Part shown: piece after piece, positions 22,371 to 34,609 of the stretch
How the letters are laid out: each line of letters begins with the position of its first letter
Position numbering within the stretch: the first letter of the stretch is position 1
NCBI GenBank assembly: GCA_028023455.1
Contig: JAQFVV010006197.1
Span: forward strand, 13,327,254 to 13,391,253
Direction: 5' to 3'
Length of the DNA stretch: 64,000 bases
Source: Epiperipatus broadwayi
Lineage: Eukaryota > Onychophora > Udeonychophora > Euonychophora > Peripatidae
Program-made: the position numbers and the translations under genes
Notes under the pieces: generated by a model
Database searches by the model: none
What the model was told of the DNA's origin: nothing
Seen by the model: the letters and a program-made list of their open reading frames with translations, nothing else

Positions 22371-25300
22371 GCAGAAAGGAGTTTTCTGTTAACTGAAAGG
22401 AAACTTTTTGATTCCTCTTGGAAGCCTTAAAGGAACCAAGTAGGGCAATTTCATAATGTCCACTCAATATGTTCTTGTCATTGCAGCTGTTATTACTATG
22501 TGATTATACATATAGTGTACAACCATGGATGAGCTGCTCACCTACATACATTAGCCAGTGTAGTAAGTTTATTGGCTTTCTACCTTTGAGTTTAAAATCA
22601 AGAAAAACCCATGGTCTTTCTTCTCAGTTGCCTGATAAGACTGAATGAAACCCATGGTCTTTCTTCTCAGTTGCCTGATAAGACAAAATGAATGTGTGTG
22701 TAAATGAAATTTTTTTTCTGATATATACAATCATGACAGAAAAAAATAAATCATGGCCCTTATTCCAAGAAGACTGTAAATGACCAGCCAAGGTAGTGGT
22801 TCATGACTGACGGCGGAGAGTACTAAGAATCCTGATTGCGGACCCAGTCTGCTATTTGAAAATGACTTTTTATTTAGGTACGTACAACTGCAGATCACTT
22901 TCAAGTGAAGGAAGATTGCAAGAATTGTAAGAACTGTCTTATATTAAATGGAACATTATTAGACTTTGTGAAGTTAGAAAAAAAGGGAAGAGATAATTGA
23001 TTTAAAAAGTGGGCATTCACTCTACTACAAAGACACAAATATTGAAAGTACAAGTAGAGTAGGATTCATTATAAATAAAGTAACATTGGGGAGATTAATG
23101 GTGTATTGAACAGAGTGGCAAGATTAGTTAGTCAACTTAATAGCAGATACCAAATGTAGATAATTCAGATTTATACCTCAACAAGTTCTTATAGTGATGA
23201 ATTAATAGAAGATTTTTGTATGGATGTACAAAAGGGTTTTGATCAGAATAAACAACATTTATAATTGTTATGGAAGACTTTAATGCTAGAATTGGTAAAC
23301 AAATGAAAGATGAAAGTGCTGTAGGTAAATTTGGTTATGGTAATAGAAATGAGAGAGGATATAGACTTGTGGAGTTTGCAGAAAAAAAAAAAACTTTTTA
23401 TGAATTATTTTTTTGAGAAAAATGTTTAAAGGAAATGGACATGGAAGCATCCAAATGAAGGTATAGCAGAACTGAATTATATTTTGACTAACAGAAAATA
23501 TATATTTCAAGATTGTAATGTTCTTAATAAATGCAATGTAAAATGCATGTTAATGTGAAACTAGAGAGACAAAACTTATTAAGAAAAAAATTTTTTACAA
23601 TTGATATCCCTAATCTTCAGAAACATTCTAATGAATTTAAACTAGAACTTACAAATTATTTTCAAATATTAGTAGATTTTGAACATTAATTTAGATTTGA
23701 ATGAAATTAATAAGAAAATAACTGATACACTTTTAAAACTGCAACAAAGATACCTGGTAGAACAAAGCAGCAATTGACCAATAAAATTTCTACTGAGACT
23801 AGAGAATTAATGAAGAAAAGAAGGAATATGAAGATATATAAAAATGATGATTAAAAAGGATTGAATATCTCAAATTTTGTAAAATGGTACTGAAAAGAGT
23901 AGAAAATGATATAAGAAAATATAATTGTGAATGAGCAAGGAAGACTGTATAAAAGAATAAAAGTCTCCAGAGTGTAAAACAACATTTTGGTATTGGTAGG
24001 AAACATATCTGCAATAAGAAAAAAAGATGGAACTATTATTAAAAAGAGAGATGACATCATGAAATGGGTAGAAGAGTTCTATCAAAAATTATACAGTAAT
24101 AAAGAACAAGTACCTCCTACATCTAGTATATCTTCTGAATGAATTGCCCAGAATATTAAATGAAAAAGTCATATATGCAATTAAATTTATGAAAAAAGGA
24201 AAAGATCCAGGTAATGATGGAATTATAATCGATATATTAAGAGAAGCAGGTGAAGAAATATAAAAAATTTTGGCAAAGTCATATACCAAATGTCTAAATG
24301 ATAAAGATGTACCAAATGATTGGAAGAATGCGGTATTAATATTTTAAAAAGGTGATAAAGATATTAGAAATGATAGACCTATCAGCCTTTTATCAATTTT
24401 ATACAAAAAAATTTATCAAGATAATTACAACTCATCTTCAGAGAACATTGGATTTCAACCAAGAGAACAACCCGGATTTAAAACTGGTTTTAGTACAGTA
24501 GATCATATCCAAGTATTGAGAAAAGTTTAGAAAGGACGAATGAATATGAATTGCCATTATGCTTTGTATTTGTAGATTATGAAAAGATATTTGATTCTAT
24601 TAGCATTTCTTCAGTGATTAAAGCATTGGATCATCAAGGTATAGACCCAGGATAATGTCATATTCTAAAGAATATTTATAAAAATACAACAGCAACAATT
24701 AGATTACATAATGATACTAGGAAGTTTAACATTGAGAAGAATATAAGACAGGTTGACTCCATATCTCCAAAACTTTTTACAGCAGTGCTGCAAGAAATAT
24801 TTTGTGGATCAAAATAGGAAGTTACCAGGAATAAAAGTAAATGGAGATTATTTAAGTCATTTAGATTTTGCAAGTGATATAGTTATTTTTGCAAATAATG
24901 TATTAGACCTTCAAGAAATGTTAGGAATTATCAGATGAAAGTAAGAAAGTCGGACTAAAGGTAAATGTTAAAAAGACTAAAGTAATGTTCAATGGATTTT
25001 CTCTAAAGATGAAAATAAAGATTATGATGAGTTAGAAGAAGTTAACAACTATAAATACCTTGGTCAGATTATTACTACAGATGAAAACATAATGGATGAA
25101 ATTAATCATAGAATTAAACTTAGTTGGAATGCTTTTGGTAGAAATAAATTGACACTAAAAGGAAATATGCCCATGGGTTTGAAAAGGTTTTTAATAAATG
25201 TGTTTTACTAGTTTTTACTTATGGATCTAAGAATTGGACACTTAATAAAAGAGCAATACAGAGATTTCAGACTACTCAAAGAAATATGGAGAGATGCACG

Positions 25301-25600
25301 TTAGGAGTAACAAGAAAAGATCAAAATGCAATATATGGCTAAGAGAACAAACAGGCATTACTGACATCATTGAAAGAATGAGCTGAATATATTGCAAGAA
25401 GAGATGATAATAGATGGACAATTGAAATCTTACACTGGATTTCAAGAGATCTCATATGAGATGGATGGATGAAATAAGAAAGTGTGCAGGGTGATGTGGA
25501 GAAGAGAGTTTAGATATCAGAGAAGATGGATTGAACTGAGACCTTCAGCCTGTAGTGGATTGATAACCATTGACAATAATGATGATGACATATTTACATA
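22371..25600 (+). mobile_element. Nearly full-length but broken RTE-type LINE
   Basis: Begins at GCAGAAAGGAG, as do the copies at 55240 and (inverted) 37102, implying a true 5' end. The endonuclease (GDFNARIGKQ near 23277-23310), reverse transcriptase and C-terminal region follow in order, ending in a GATGATGA tail near 25590. Frames are broken many times and the catalytic FADD box reads FASD near 24868-24880. A 43-bp tandem duplication (22605-22647 and 22648-22690) sits in the 5' leader. Confidence 0.85.
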
Positions 25601-25609
25601 TATAACATT

Positions 25610-28290
25610 TAAATATATATATTGTCTATACCCAACTTAGTGTATATTGGAGATCATTTAGCTTTTTGACATGTGTGTGGTCATGTATGTCTGTTGTATA
25701 AGATGAACTGGAAAGATGGAGGGTGCTTGAAAGCTGAGTTCAAGTCCCTTATATTATATATAAATATTAAATACTGCCTAACACCATGCTAGTAATTATA
25801 ATAGAAATTACAATACTTCTGCCACAACCATGGTTTCATTTATTAACAAATAGAAATGTACTATATATACATATTGTACCGGTCAACCGCTTACTTCGTT
25901 AATATAAGCATGCACACAAATCGAACATGAAGGGAAATATGGTGGCATGCCGGAATAAGAAGAAATTTAAATACTTTACCATAATATTATTACGAACACA
26001 GAAGATACTTATAAAAGGATTGATTCTTACATATCTTTGGGGGATGACTAAAAATAATGTTAACAATGAGATATAGTAGAGCAGATTTATAATAAAATAA
26101 ATAAGCATATGATAAACTTTGAATAAAAATTAATAATTTGGAAATATTTAGGTTTCATTCATATAGGATTCGACTTATTTCAGTTATTTAGTACAAGCAA
26201 TAATTAAAAATTAATAATAATTTTGAATGAATATGCCAATAATATTTTATAATATTATTTTTTAAAATACCCAATCATGTAATAAATTTTCAGAACAATA
26301 GACCATAATCTTAATTTCACTGAATTATGAAATATCTTTCCTGACTGTAGTCTGAAATAGATATGACAAAGTTTTGCAAATGAGTAATTCCTATCTGACT
26401 GTTATGCTAATGATAAGTATATGAAATGTTTCAAAATTCAGATAAGAAATTTATAATATTCCATTATCATTAAGCAGATTCATCTATCTGGTATGTAATC
26501 CTATTCATGCTAAAAATGAACAATTCTAAAGAAAACCATTATTTAGAGATATAAAAAAAATTAAAACAAAGCATTTTTTTTAATATAAGTTGCTGAAGAA
26601 TAACTTAAAAATTTGAGTCTTTTAGTAATCAACTTTATTCTCAACATGCCATATTATAAGAAAATACATTTTTACATTAAGAACTGCTTTAAAATACCAA
26701 TAATATCATAAAATCTTTAGCGCTTTGAATATTCCGATATATAAAATACCTAAATGGATATTATTGTCTACTATTAATGAGAAAATAAGAAACAATAAAA
26801 GTTCTTATAACGAATCATGAGAATTCCCTCAAAGTATACAATTTATATAGAAATAACTCAACAATTATTGTTAAATATTTAGTTAAAATTTCCATTATGT
26901 TTCTTTGTTATGTTGATCCTAAACCTCCTTTTAGTAATTTCAGCTTAGAATTTCTAGGTCTGGAGTAAATTAGTTAATAGTACATGTTTAAGAAAATAAA
27001 AAATTGTTATAAACAATTAACTGAATAAAATTAATATTAATTAAGTAAATTTCCCCAGTAAAATTACTCAAGTTGAATAGAAAGTATTAAAGTAAGCCCA
27101 TGTGTGCAAATCTTCCTCGTTTATATTGCTGATCATGTGATTGATTTTGTTGGATAAAATTGACATTTAGATCAACTTTTCCCTTGACCTTAATTCATTA
27201 AAGTTTAAAGATTAATCCTGAGAGACATATCTAAAAATAAACATTTACATAATTGTCTAGATTTTTAATTAAATGTTACATTTTAAGACATTTATAAAAT
27301 TAAAAATTATTACAATGAAAATAAAACAAAATATTATATAATAAATTACATTACTTAATATAAAAAATTAATTTACATTATTCTTTTAAACAATCTTATA
27401 CAATATTTAATAAATGTGAAGCTCACATGAATACTTTTTTTAGATAAGACTTTGTAAAATAAATATTTAATAATAACTTTTAATATTCCAACAAGGAAGT
27501 TAAAATAAAATTTATAATATTCTCACACATTCATTATTGCTTTCTTTATTTGAAACTAGTAGCTTTTACTAATAAATTAATTCATCTTATCCAATTAACT
27601 AGTTTAAATTTACTGGACTGAATTAATCTTTATTACAATTGGCATTAAGAAAAATGTACTTTTTATTAGGAAACAACTTAAATAAAATGCATTTTTAAAA
27701 GCAAATAAATTCTAATAATGAGCATTAAAAATTCAAATTTAGCTTTAAAATTTAATTCTAACATTGATTTTTATACACCAATATTTATATTAAAATTGTT
27801 TTAACTCTTAATATTTTCCCCCAATATTAACTCATTATAATATAAAATAAGGATATCCTTAAACTAAGCAATTTAAAGTTATTTACAACTATATATGAGC
27901 CTAAAGCATTACAAGGTATTAAAATAATTTTTAAGGCAATTAAGCCTTATAAAAGTTCTTATAAAATGACTCATAGGATATATTAACATTTAAATATTAA
28001 GTCCTAACAAATTGTCTTAGTATAGAAATTAGCTTATTGAACTTTTTTAAAAAAATACTAAACAATTAGATAGCTGGAGGTTCCAATATACATACAATAA
28101 TTTTTTTTTGCTCAAAAATGCTTGAAGAATATTATAAAAAATGCATTTATATTAATTTGGTTATCATTAATAATTTGAATAATTATAACTTGTTTGATTT
28201 TAAATATAATACAAAATAAGCAAATGATATCTTCCCATTCCAAAAAAAAATATTTTACTGTAAAAATGTTAAAAAATAAAAAATGAAATG
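25610..28290. other. Intronic AT-rich sequence
   Basis: No coding or repeat element recognised over 2.7 kb; A/T homopolymers and many AT-only stretches, especially 27240-28000. Confidence 0.4.
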
Positions 28291-28300
28291 ACCTTCTCAC

Positions 28301-28324
28301 CAGTTATGTTACAAATAAAACATT
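28301..28324 (-). CDS. Possible 24-nt microexon (CFICNIT)
   Basis: A strong donor, ACTG/GTGAGAAG, closes an open stretch containing a CxxC motif (CFICNIT). An AG at 28326-28325 would make a 24-nt exon with phase 1 on both sides, exactly compatible with the exons at 28662 and 18107. The acceptor is weak (TTGATTGAAG). A longer form using the AG further upstream is open in this frame but enters in phase 2, so it does not fit the preceding exon. It may be a cassette exon or chance. Confidence 0.35.
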
Positions 28325-28661
28325 CTTCAATCAACAATTCAATATTAACAAGATGCCTGTTTTTAATTTTTTTGACTTTTTAATAATCAATAGAAGTAGA
28401 AGCTTGAAGTCTAATTTGTAATATTATATGTGTGTTTAGAAATGTGAGTAGATAAGCATACATTTAAATGTTTTTATATTCTTGTTTTAACCTTTTAGCA
28501 AAGAATAGCTAAATTTCCAATAACTAGATTGGCTAAATTTTCAAGTCTTACTCATTCAGAATTTGAATGCCAGATCATGATTTGAAATATTCTACTAGTA
28601 CAATATTAAAACTTTTCATATGTATCTTGAAACATAAAATATCAAATTATCCTATACTTAC

Positions 28662-28776
28662 TCATCCTTTCATTTTCACGAGTTTTAAACATATCATAAA
28701 TGCATTTGATGGGATAACCACAATCCTTATATTCGTCTATAAAAGCACATAGTGGTTTGTGAACTAGACAAGCAGG
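28662..28776 (-). CDS. Internal exon with four cysteines
   Basis: The acceptor TTTATTTCAG before 28776 and the donor ATGA/GTAAGTAT after 28662 are both strong. It enters in phase 0 and leaves in phase 1. Its 38 codons start PACLVHKPLCAF, continue with DCGYPIKC and end in a charged helix-like stretch (KTRENERM). Together with the preceding exon's end (ACCNLGIK) it gives CC-x6-C-x6-C-x8-C-x5-C spacing typical of disulphide-bonded extracellular modules; the fold assignment is inferred. Only this frame is open across the exon. Confidence 0.75.
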
Positions 28777-29039
28777 CTGAAATAAATGCATATATAAATC
28801 ATGACATATTTTTACTCATAAAAATGCTATTTCTAACAATTGTAGAGTAATTTGCAATAATTTATATTCCATAATTCACCATTTATATATTTAATATAGA
28901 AAATCATATAACATTACAATACTAGACAAAAAAAACCCCAAATTTTTACTAAAATTCTTCCATGAACATGGTTTCATCTATTAACAAATAGATCTCTTCA
29001 AACAAGATATATATATATATACAAAATAAAAGAGGCTTC

Positions 29040-30190
29040 CCATTATTCACTTCAAAAACCAATTTTCTTTAATATCAAAGAATGTCTTAATGACATTATT
29101 GGCCTCAGATTTAAGAAAATTTATCATCAGTTTCTTTTACTCTTGTTTTAATTCATTTCTTTCATAAAAGATAACCTTTACATTGTCAAATAATATTTTA
29201 TGACTTATACCAAAGCTGAGTTCCGATGTCTATTTTTAACTCTACTCATTGGAACTTTAATTTTTTCATTAAGACTTAATTTACTTTGACCTACATAAAT
29301 TTTACCAACAACTACATTTAAATCAAGGTCTTTCATAACACCCAATAAATAACTATTTTTATAATCAATTTATAAATTGATGACTTAAATGGTAAAGAAA
29401 TAAACTCTTTATTCTTATTAATAATTAAATCATTATTATTAACAGCCTTATAGATATTTTTATTAAATATAATATTTCTAATAAATTCATGATTATAACC
29501 TAAATCTATACATTTCAGAAGCAAATTGACTCCTCTGAATATAATTATTATTTTCAAAATCCTTAAGTCTTCTATTCCTATAACAGAATACAAAGTTGAT
29601 AACTGTCTGGCCATATCATATTTCTTAAATTTTTTTGTTTAATAAAATGACTGCAAAATAAAACATTATCAACTTTATCAATACTTAAATCCAGAAATTT
29701 TAACTTAAATTCAAAAGTACCCATCTCAATAGTAAATTTAATATTAGAATCAAAAGCATTCAATCTACCAAAAAAATCTATCCATTTGTCTTCTTCAATA
29801 ACAAAAAAACAATCATTAACTTACCTAACAAATAATTTTAAAGAAACAGAAATATGATTAATAACACTACTCTCTAAAAAAAATCAATATAGTCATTAAA
29901 GAAGAAATAACATAAACAATAACCCATTCCCCTTTAATCTTATAAAACAAATCACTATACATAAAATATATAGAATCCTCTAATAATAATAGCAAATCAT
30001 CAATAATCTTAATATTATTTGCAGAAAAATTCCAATCAACTGATTGTTTCATATTTTCAATATCTAAATTACAAAAAACACAACCATTTTCTAAAACAAA
30101 TCCATTAATTTTATCAGTAATAGTATGAATACTGAACCCTACCATCTGATGACGCTCTTTTTTGCCCAATTCACATCGATATACCAATGC
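29040..30190 (-). pseudogene. Penelope-like element relic, RT and GIY-YIG
   Basis: Read on the minus strand the order fits a Penelope-like element. First comes HQMVGFSIHTIT, then a palm-domain region (CVFCNLDIENM, then DSIYFMYSDLFYKIKG, corresponding to the family's TYFxFNxxFYKQxxG). A degraded PMGSPLSP-like box follows (VYVISSLM), then the hydrophobic motif NIKFTIEMG...FLDLSID, then LGYNHEFIRNII, and last KIYVGQS from the GIY-YIG endonuclease near 29300. Stops and frameshifts interrupt it and the catalytic boxes are lost. A sister copy lies in the opposite direction at 33560. Confidence 0.7.
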
Positions 30191-30804
30191 ATGGGCCGTC
30201 TGTTTGTTTACATAATATTATAGTAAAAGTTTTTTTTTTCAACCGGTTTTTATTATTTTTTCGTCGGTGGCCGTAAATCACCAAAGTTTTTTTTATTACA
30301 TAATATTACAGTAAAAGATTTTTTTTTTTTTCAACTGGTTTTTCATTTTTTTCTGTCGTCGACAGTGAACCATCAAAGTTTTTTTTTATTCCACCCGTTT
30401 TTTTGTTTTTTTTAAATAAACAAATACGTTGTTTTTAGATGGTCTAGGGGTGTTGGTTTGTTTGTAAATTAACGACTAACTATCTGTAGGTTTCTTTACA
30501 TAATATTACTTATGGTAAACCAAATTTTTTTTTCTCACGGTTTTTTTTTGGGGGGGGTTCGTTTTTTTAAGAAACAAACACTTTGTTTTTAGATGGTGTA
30601 GGGGTGTTGGTTTGCTTTTGAATTATCGATTAATGCTCCATCGGTTTGTTTACACAAAAATACAGTAACACTTTGTTGTTTTTAGATGGTGGAGAGGGGG
30701 GTTGCTTTTAACTTATCTTCTTTTTTTTGTTGTTGATGTTTGATTTGCTGAAAGACTTCAACAATTCGGTACTTTTGAATAAACCAACACTTGGTTTTTT
30801 ATAG

Positions 30805-32387
30805 CAGTGGTCTTCAACCACCGGTCTGCAGACCGGTGCCGGGCCGCAGAAGTTTTCTGCTGGTTTGTGCTAGACTGGCAAGAAAGTATGTAATAACAAA
30901 ATAATAAGAGTTTAAACTTTTAATTAATATAAACAATTTTTATTTATTTTTTCATCTCATTTTTACCCAATTAAAAAAAAAGAAACAGAACAGAAAACAA
31001 AATCTAATCAATCATACATAAATTAATTTGTTTTTCTATATCACAGATGTTTATGGAGGGGGGGGTAGAAAAAAATTTTTATTACACAAACTCCGTTTGT
31101 CTTTTGATAGCCAATCACGGTCGCTTGTCAGCGTTGTTAAAACAATAAAATGTAACGTGACTTTTTTTTGATCTCTTAAATTTTTTTTACTCTCTCTTTT
31201 AATATTTCATTTTTAGTGTTTTTGTTTTTTTTTGGCTTTAACTTTTATTTTTGAAATCAATTTTTATTACCTTTTTTTAAAAATAAAAACCAAAAAATAA
31301 GTTCTGTCTCTAACTTTTACAAAGTATTTCTCAATACACCCCCACCACCCCAAAATAAAGTAAGATCAAAACTTTTGACTTTTTCAAGTTTTAGTTGTTG
31401 TTTTTTTGGGTGTTTAAAAATACGGCCACTTTTTTTTTAGCCTATAAGGCAATATCTTTTTTGCCTTTATTTGTATACCGCTGATATATTAAAACTTTTG
31501 TTTTTAAAACCAATTTTTATTACCTTTTTTAAAAAATAAAAATAAACCAAAAATTACTTTTATCTCAGTGAAGACAAAGTATTTCTCAACCCACTCCCCC
31601 TCAAAAAATTAAAATAAGATCTTTTTTGGCTTTAACTTTTATTTTTGAAATCAATTTTTATCACCTTTTTAAAAAAGAAAAACAACCAAAAAATTTCTGT
31701 CTATAACTTTTACAAAGTATTTCTCAATCCCCCCCCACCCCCAATTAAAATAAGATCAAAACTTTTGACTTTTTCAAGTTTCGTTTTCTTTTTTTTTTAA
31801 AAAAAAAAAATATATGCCCACTTTTTTTTGGCCTATAAACAATATTTTTGGGGGCTTTATTTGTATACCGCTAAAATACTAAAACTTTTATTTTTAAAAC
31901 CAATTTCTGTTATCTTTTTTTAAAAATAAAAACAAACAAAAAATAACTTTGGTCTCTATCTTTTGTCTCAGTGATGACAAAGTATTTCTCAACCCACTCC
32001 CCCCCCCAAAAAAAAAAATTAAAATAAGATCAAAACTTTTGACTTTTTCAACATTCAGGTGAATAACATTTTATTCTTGCATGTTTTAACAATGAAATAA
32101 TAAATGTAGAAATGCAAGCACATTAATGAGAATGATTGTTATTGTACTGTTTTCTGTAGCAGTATGACAGTGCAACTTGAGAAAGAGTGTTCAGCATGTG
32201 AAGGTAAGCAACACCATTACAATACACAATAACTAGTGTGCTGTTTTGGTCAGTTATAACAATTATGATTAACTAAGGCTAAGCAGGTTACTTCTTTAAG
32301 AAAATTTATCTATAAACTTCTGCAGATCCATGAAATCTTATCCTTATTTTTGCCGGTCTGCAGGTGTGAAAAAGTTGAAGACCACTG
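30805..32387. mobile_element. Non-autonomous hAT element, 1583 bp
   Basis: Ends CAGTGGTCTTCAACC and GTTGAAGACCACTG, the classic hAT terminal sequence. Subterminal CCGGTCTGCAGACCGG and, at the right, CCGGTCTGCAGG. Flanks TTTTATAG and TCTTAGAG match at 6 of 8 positions. It lies inside a minisatellite unit whose neighbours read TTTTTAGAT at the same place, supporting insertion. No transposase frame. Confidence 0.8.
31200..32045 (+). repeat. Tandem repeats inside the hAT element
   Basis: Three to four partial units recur. Marks are ACTTTTATTTTTGAAATCAA, AAGTATTTCTCAA followed by a C-run, TAAGATCAAAACTTTTGACT, and TTTGTATACCGCT. They appear near 31240, 31490, 31630 and 31890, with spacing of roughly 140-260 bases. 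Confidence 0.75.
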
Positions 32388-32879
32388 TCTTAGAGGGTGG
32401 AGGGGAGCGGGATTATTTTGATTTGGAATTGTCGTCTTTTTTTTTTTGTTAATTTATTACGAGGCCTGTTTTTTTTTTTCCAATCTTTATGCTACAGAAA
32501 GCTTTATATGATAGTAAAAAGTTCTTCCTTAATTTTTTGGGCCTTTAATTTTAAAAAATACATAAATAGTTCATTTTTAAAGAACACCTTTTTTTTAAGC
32601 CGGGGGAGGTGGGGTGGCAGGGAAGGTTTGTTTTGATTTTTAATTATCAACTTCTTTTTGGATTTTCTTTTTGAACATTTTATTATGTTACCGCACAGTT
32701 CTTTATTATTATTTTATTTTTTTTTGGTGGGGCCTTTTGAATAAACTCTTAAACACTCCTTTTTTTTTTTTTTGGTATAATAAAATATTACCTACTTTAA
32801 CTGTTAATGAAACTTATCAAATATTACCTACTTACTTTATAATCATGTGAACAACAAAAACAACAACAAGTTTCCCATA

Positions 32880-33290
32880 AAATAATTTATTGAATCAAAA
32901 AGAAACGAAACTTTGGACAAGTTGTGAACCAAAACTAGTAAAAAAAAACAATACCATTTTCAGGAGCATAAAAACCAACAGCAAAAAGTAACGCGCAAAT
33001 AAAATAATAAGGAAGTTTCAAAGCTGTAACGGGATTTTGGAGCCTTCGAACCAACTTCCCTTATGCAGACCTACATAGGTACGCTTGCAGGAGTTTCTCT
33101 TTCTGGGAAAACCCAATATTGTGCGTCCACTTGTGTGGCCGGCTGGCAATTCACTCAGCTTCGACCAATTTGGACAACTTGCAGATGACATTTTACGGTT
33201 CTCACATGGATTCACGCATAAACGATCATTTGCGCGCATAATCGGAAAAAACTCTGCTGAAAAGAAGAACCTTTTCAAGTTGTGTGCAAT
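32880..33290 (-). pseudogene. Merlin-like (ISXO2/IS1016-type) transposase relic
   Basis: The minus-strand frame from about 33278 contains paired cysteines (NPCENRKM...SCPNW), then GRTILGFPRKRNSCKR, then HKGSWFEGSKIPL. The block Trp/Arg-x-C followed by (R/H)KGSWFEGSKIPL is characteristic of the N-terminal zinc-ribbon end of Merlin/IS1595-type DDE transposases. A hydrophobic stretch follows (FLIILFARYFLLVF), as expected, after an in-frame stop. The catalytic DDE part is not visible. Base composition is closer to normal GC than its surroundings. A plus-strand frame over the same bases is open too, but has no such motif. Confidence 0.5.
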
Positions 33291-33559
33291 TCAAAAGCAT
33301 AGAGAAGTGTGTGTGATGACATGACAATTCTTAATATGAAATACTAATTCCATTATGCTTTCTAAAAGATTTCCGACAATGAATTTTTGCAGAGTTTCGT
33401 CTCTTTCGAATACGGCCACCATCAAATCAGACCGTAGTGAGAGTTCAAGAGTGCTCACTTGATGAATACTGTCGCAATGCAATGGGCATTGTATTTCATT
33501 ACATAATTGTAGAATGCATCGCCTTCAGGCAGCCTGTTACGGCTCAAAAAACACTTCTT

Positions 33560-34600
33560 GCACTGTCAGCTATGTTAAGGCCACTAAAACAGTATATTGA
33601 TATGTATTTTGAGAAAAACAGCCATCAGATGGTAGGGTTCAGTATTCATACTATTACCATTTTATCAAATGCCTCAAAAGAAGAAGATTCACAAAACTCA
33701 CCTAAATTTATATAATTCTTAAAAAAATATTATAAGGAATAAAAAACTTTTGATAGATTGAATGCTTTTAACTCTAATATTAAATTTACTATTGAGCGTG
33801 ATACTTTTGAATTTGTAAGTTAAAATTTCTAGATTTAAGTGTTGATAAATTTGATATTTTATTTTGCATTCATTTTATTAAATAATAAAATTTAAGAAAT
33901 ATGCAAAAAGCCAGACAGTTATCAATCTTTTACTCATAGGAAATTTAGATAAATTTTTGTTATAGAAATAAAAAGCTTAATAATTTTTAATTTAAAAGTT
34001 ATCTGAGGATCAATTTGCTTCTGACTATATTGAGTTAGAATATAATCATGAATTTATTAGAAATATTATATTTAATAAAAATACATATGTCTGTTAATAA
34101 TAATGATTCAATTGTTAGTAAGAATAAAGAGTTTATTCCTTTACCATTGAAATCATCAATTTATAAATTGATTTATAAGAATAGTTTTTTTATTGGGATG
34201 GTATAAAGTAGCCTGGAAGAAAATCCTTGATTTAAATTCATGATTAAATAACTCAAAATAGTCAACTGGTAGCAAATCAATTCTTGGTGTAGTTTATAAG
34301 ATTCCTTGCAGTTGTCATAAAATTTATAGAGGTCAAAGTAATTTAAGTATTAATGAAACAGTTAAAGTTCTTAAGAGTAAAGTTAAAAATAGATATCAAA
34401 ACTCAGCTTTGTATATTCATGAACTGGATATAGGTCATAAAATATTATTTGCCAATGCAGAAGTTATCTTTTATGAAAGAAAGAAATTAAAAAGAAGAGT
34501 AAAAAAATTCTGATAAGTTTTCTTGAATCTCTCATGAACACATCCTTTGATATTAAAGAAAGTTGGTTTTTGAAATGAATGATGGAAAGGCTATTTTGTT
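33560..34600 (+). pseudogene. Penelope-like element relic, opposite orientation
   Basis: Plus-strand counterpart of the relic at 29040: HQMVGFSIHTIT near 33628, then, after deletion of most of the reverse transcriptase, NAFNSNIKFTIERDT, then FIRNIIF-like sequence near 34050. It ends with GVVYKIPCSCHKIYRGQSNL near 34290-34345. This last block is a GIY-YIG endonuclease signature with the CxC insert typical of Penelope-like elements. A conserved HELDIGHKILFANAE follows. Stops and frameshifts show it is dead. Confidence 0.75.
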
Positions 34601-34609
34601 TTGTATGTA

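Larger units (their letters stand above)
30200..32780 (+). repeat. T/G-rich minisatellite
   Basis: Units containing TTGTTTTTAGATGGTGTAGG or GGTGTTGGTTTG recur near 30425, 30580, 30670 and (after the hAT insertion) 32388. TTTTTCAACCGGTTTTT units recur near 30235 and 30330. Strong T-versus-A skew on the plus strand. The hAT element at 30805-32387 splits one unit. Confidence 0.6.

Noticed and set aside
23286-24289. Several minus-strand frames
   Set aside because: They are antisense shadows of the RTE element on the plus strand; the A-rich sense strand gives Phe/Ile/Ser-rich antisense frames.
33085-33324. 79-codon plus-strand frame
   Set aside because: It overlaps the minus-strand Merlin-like frame, which has a recognisable motif; this one has none.
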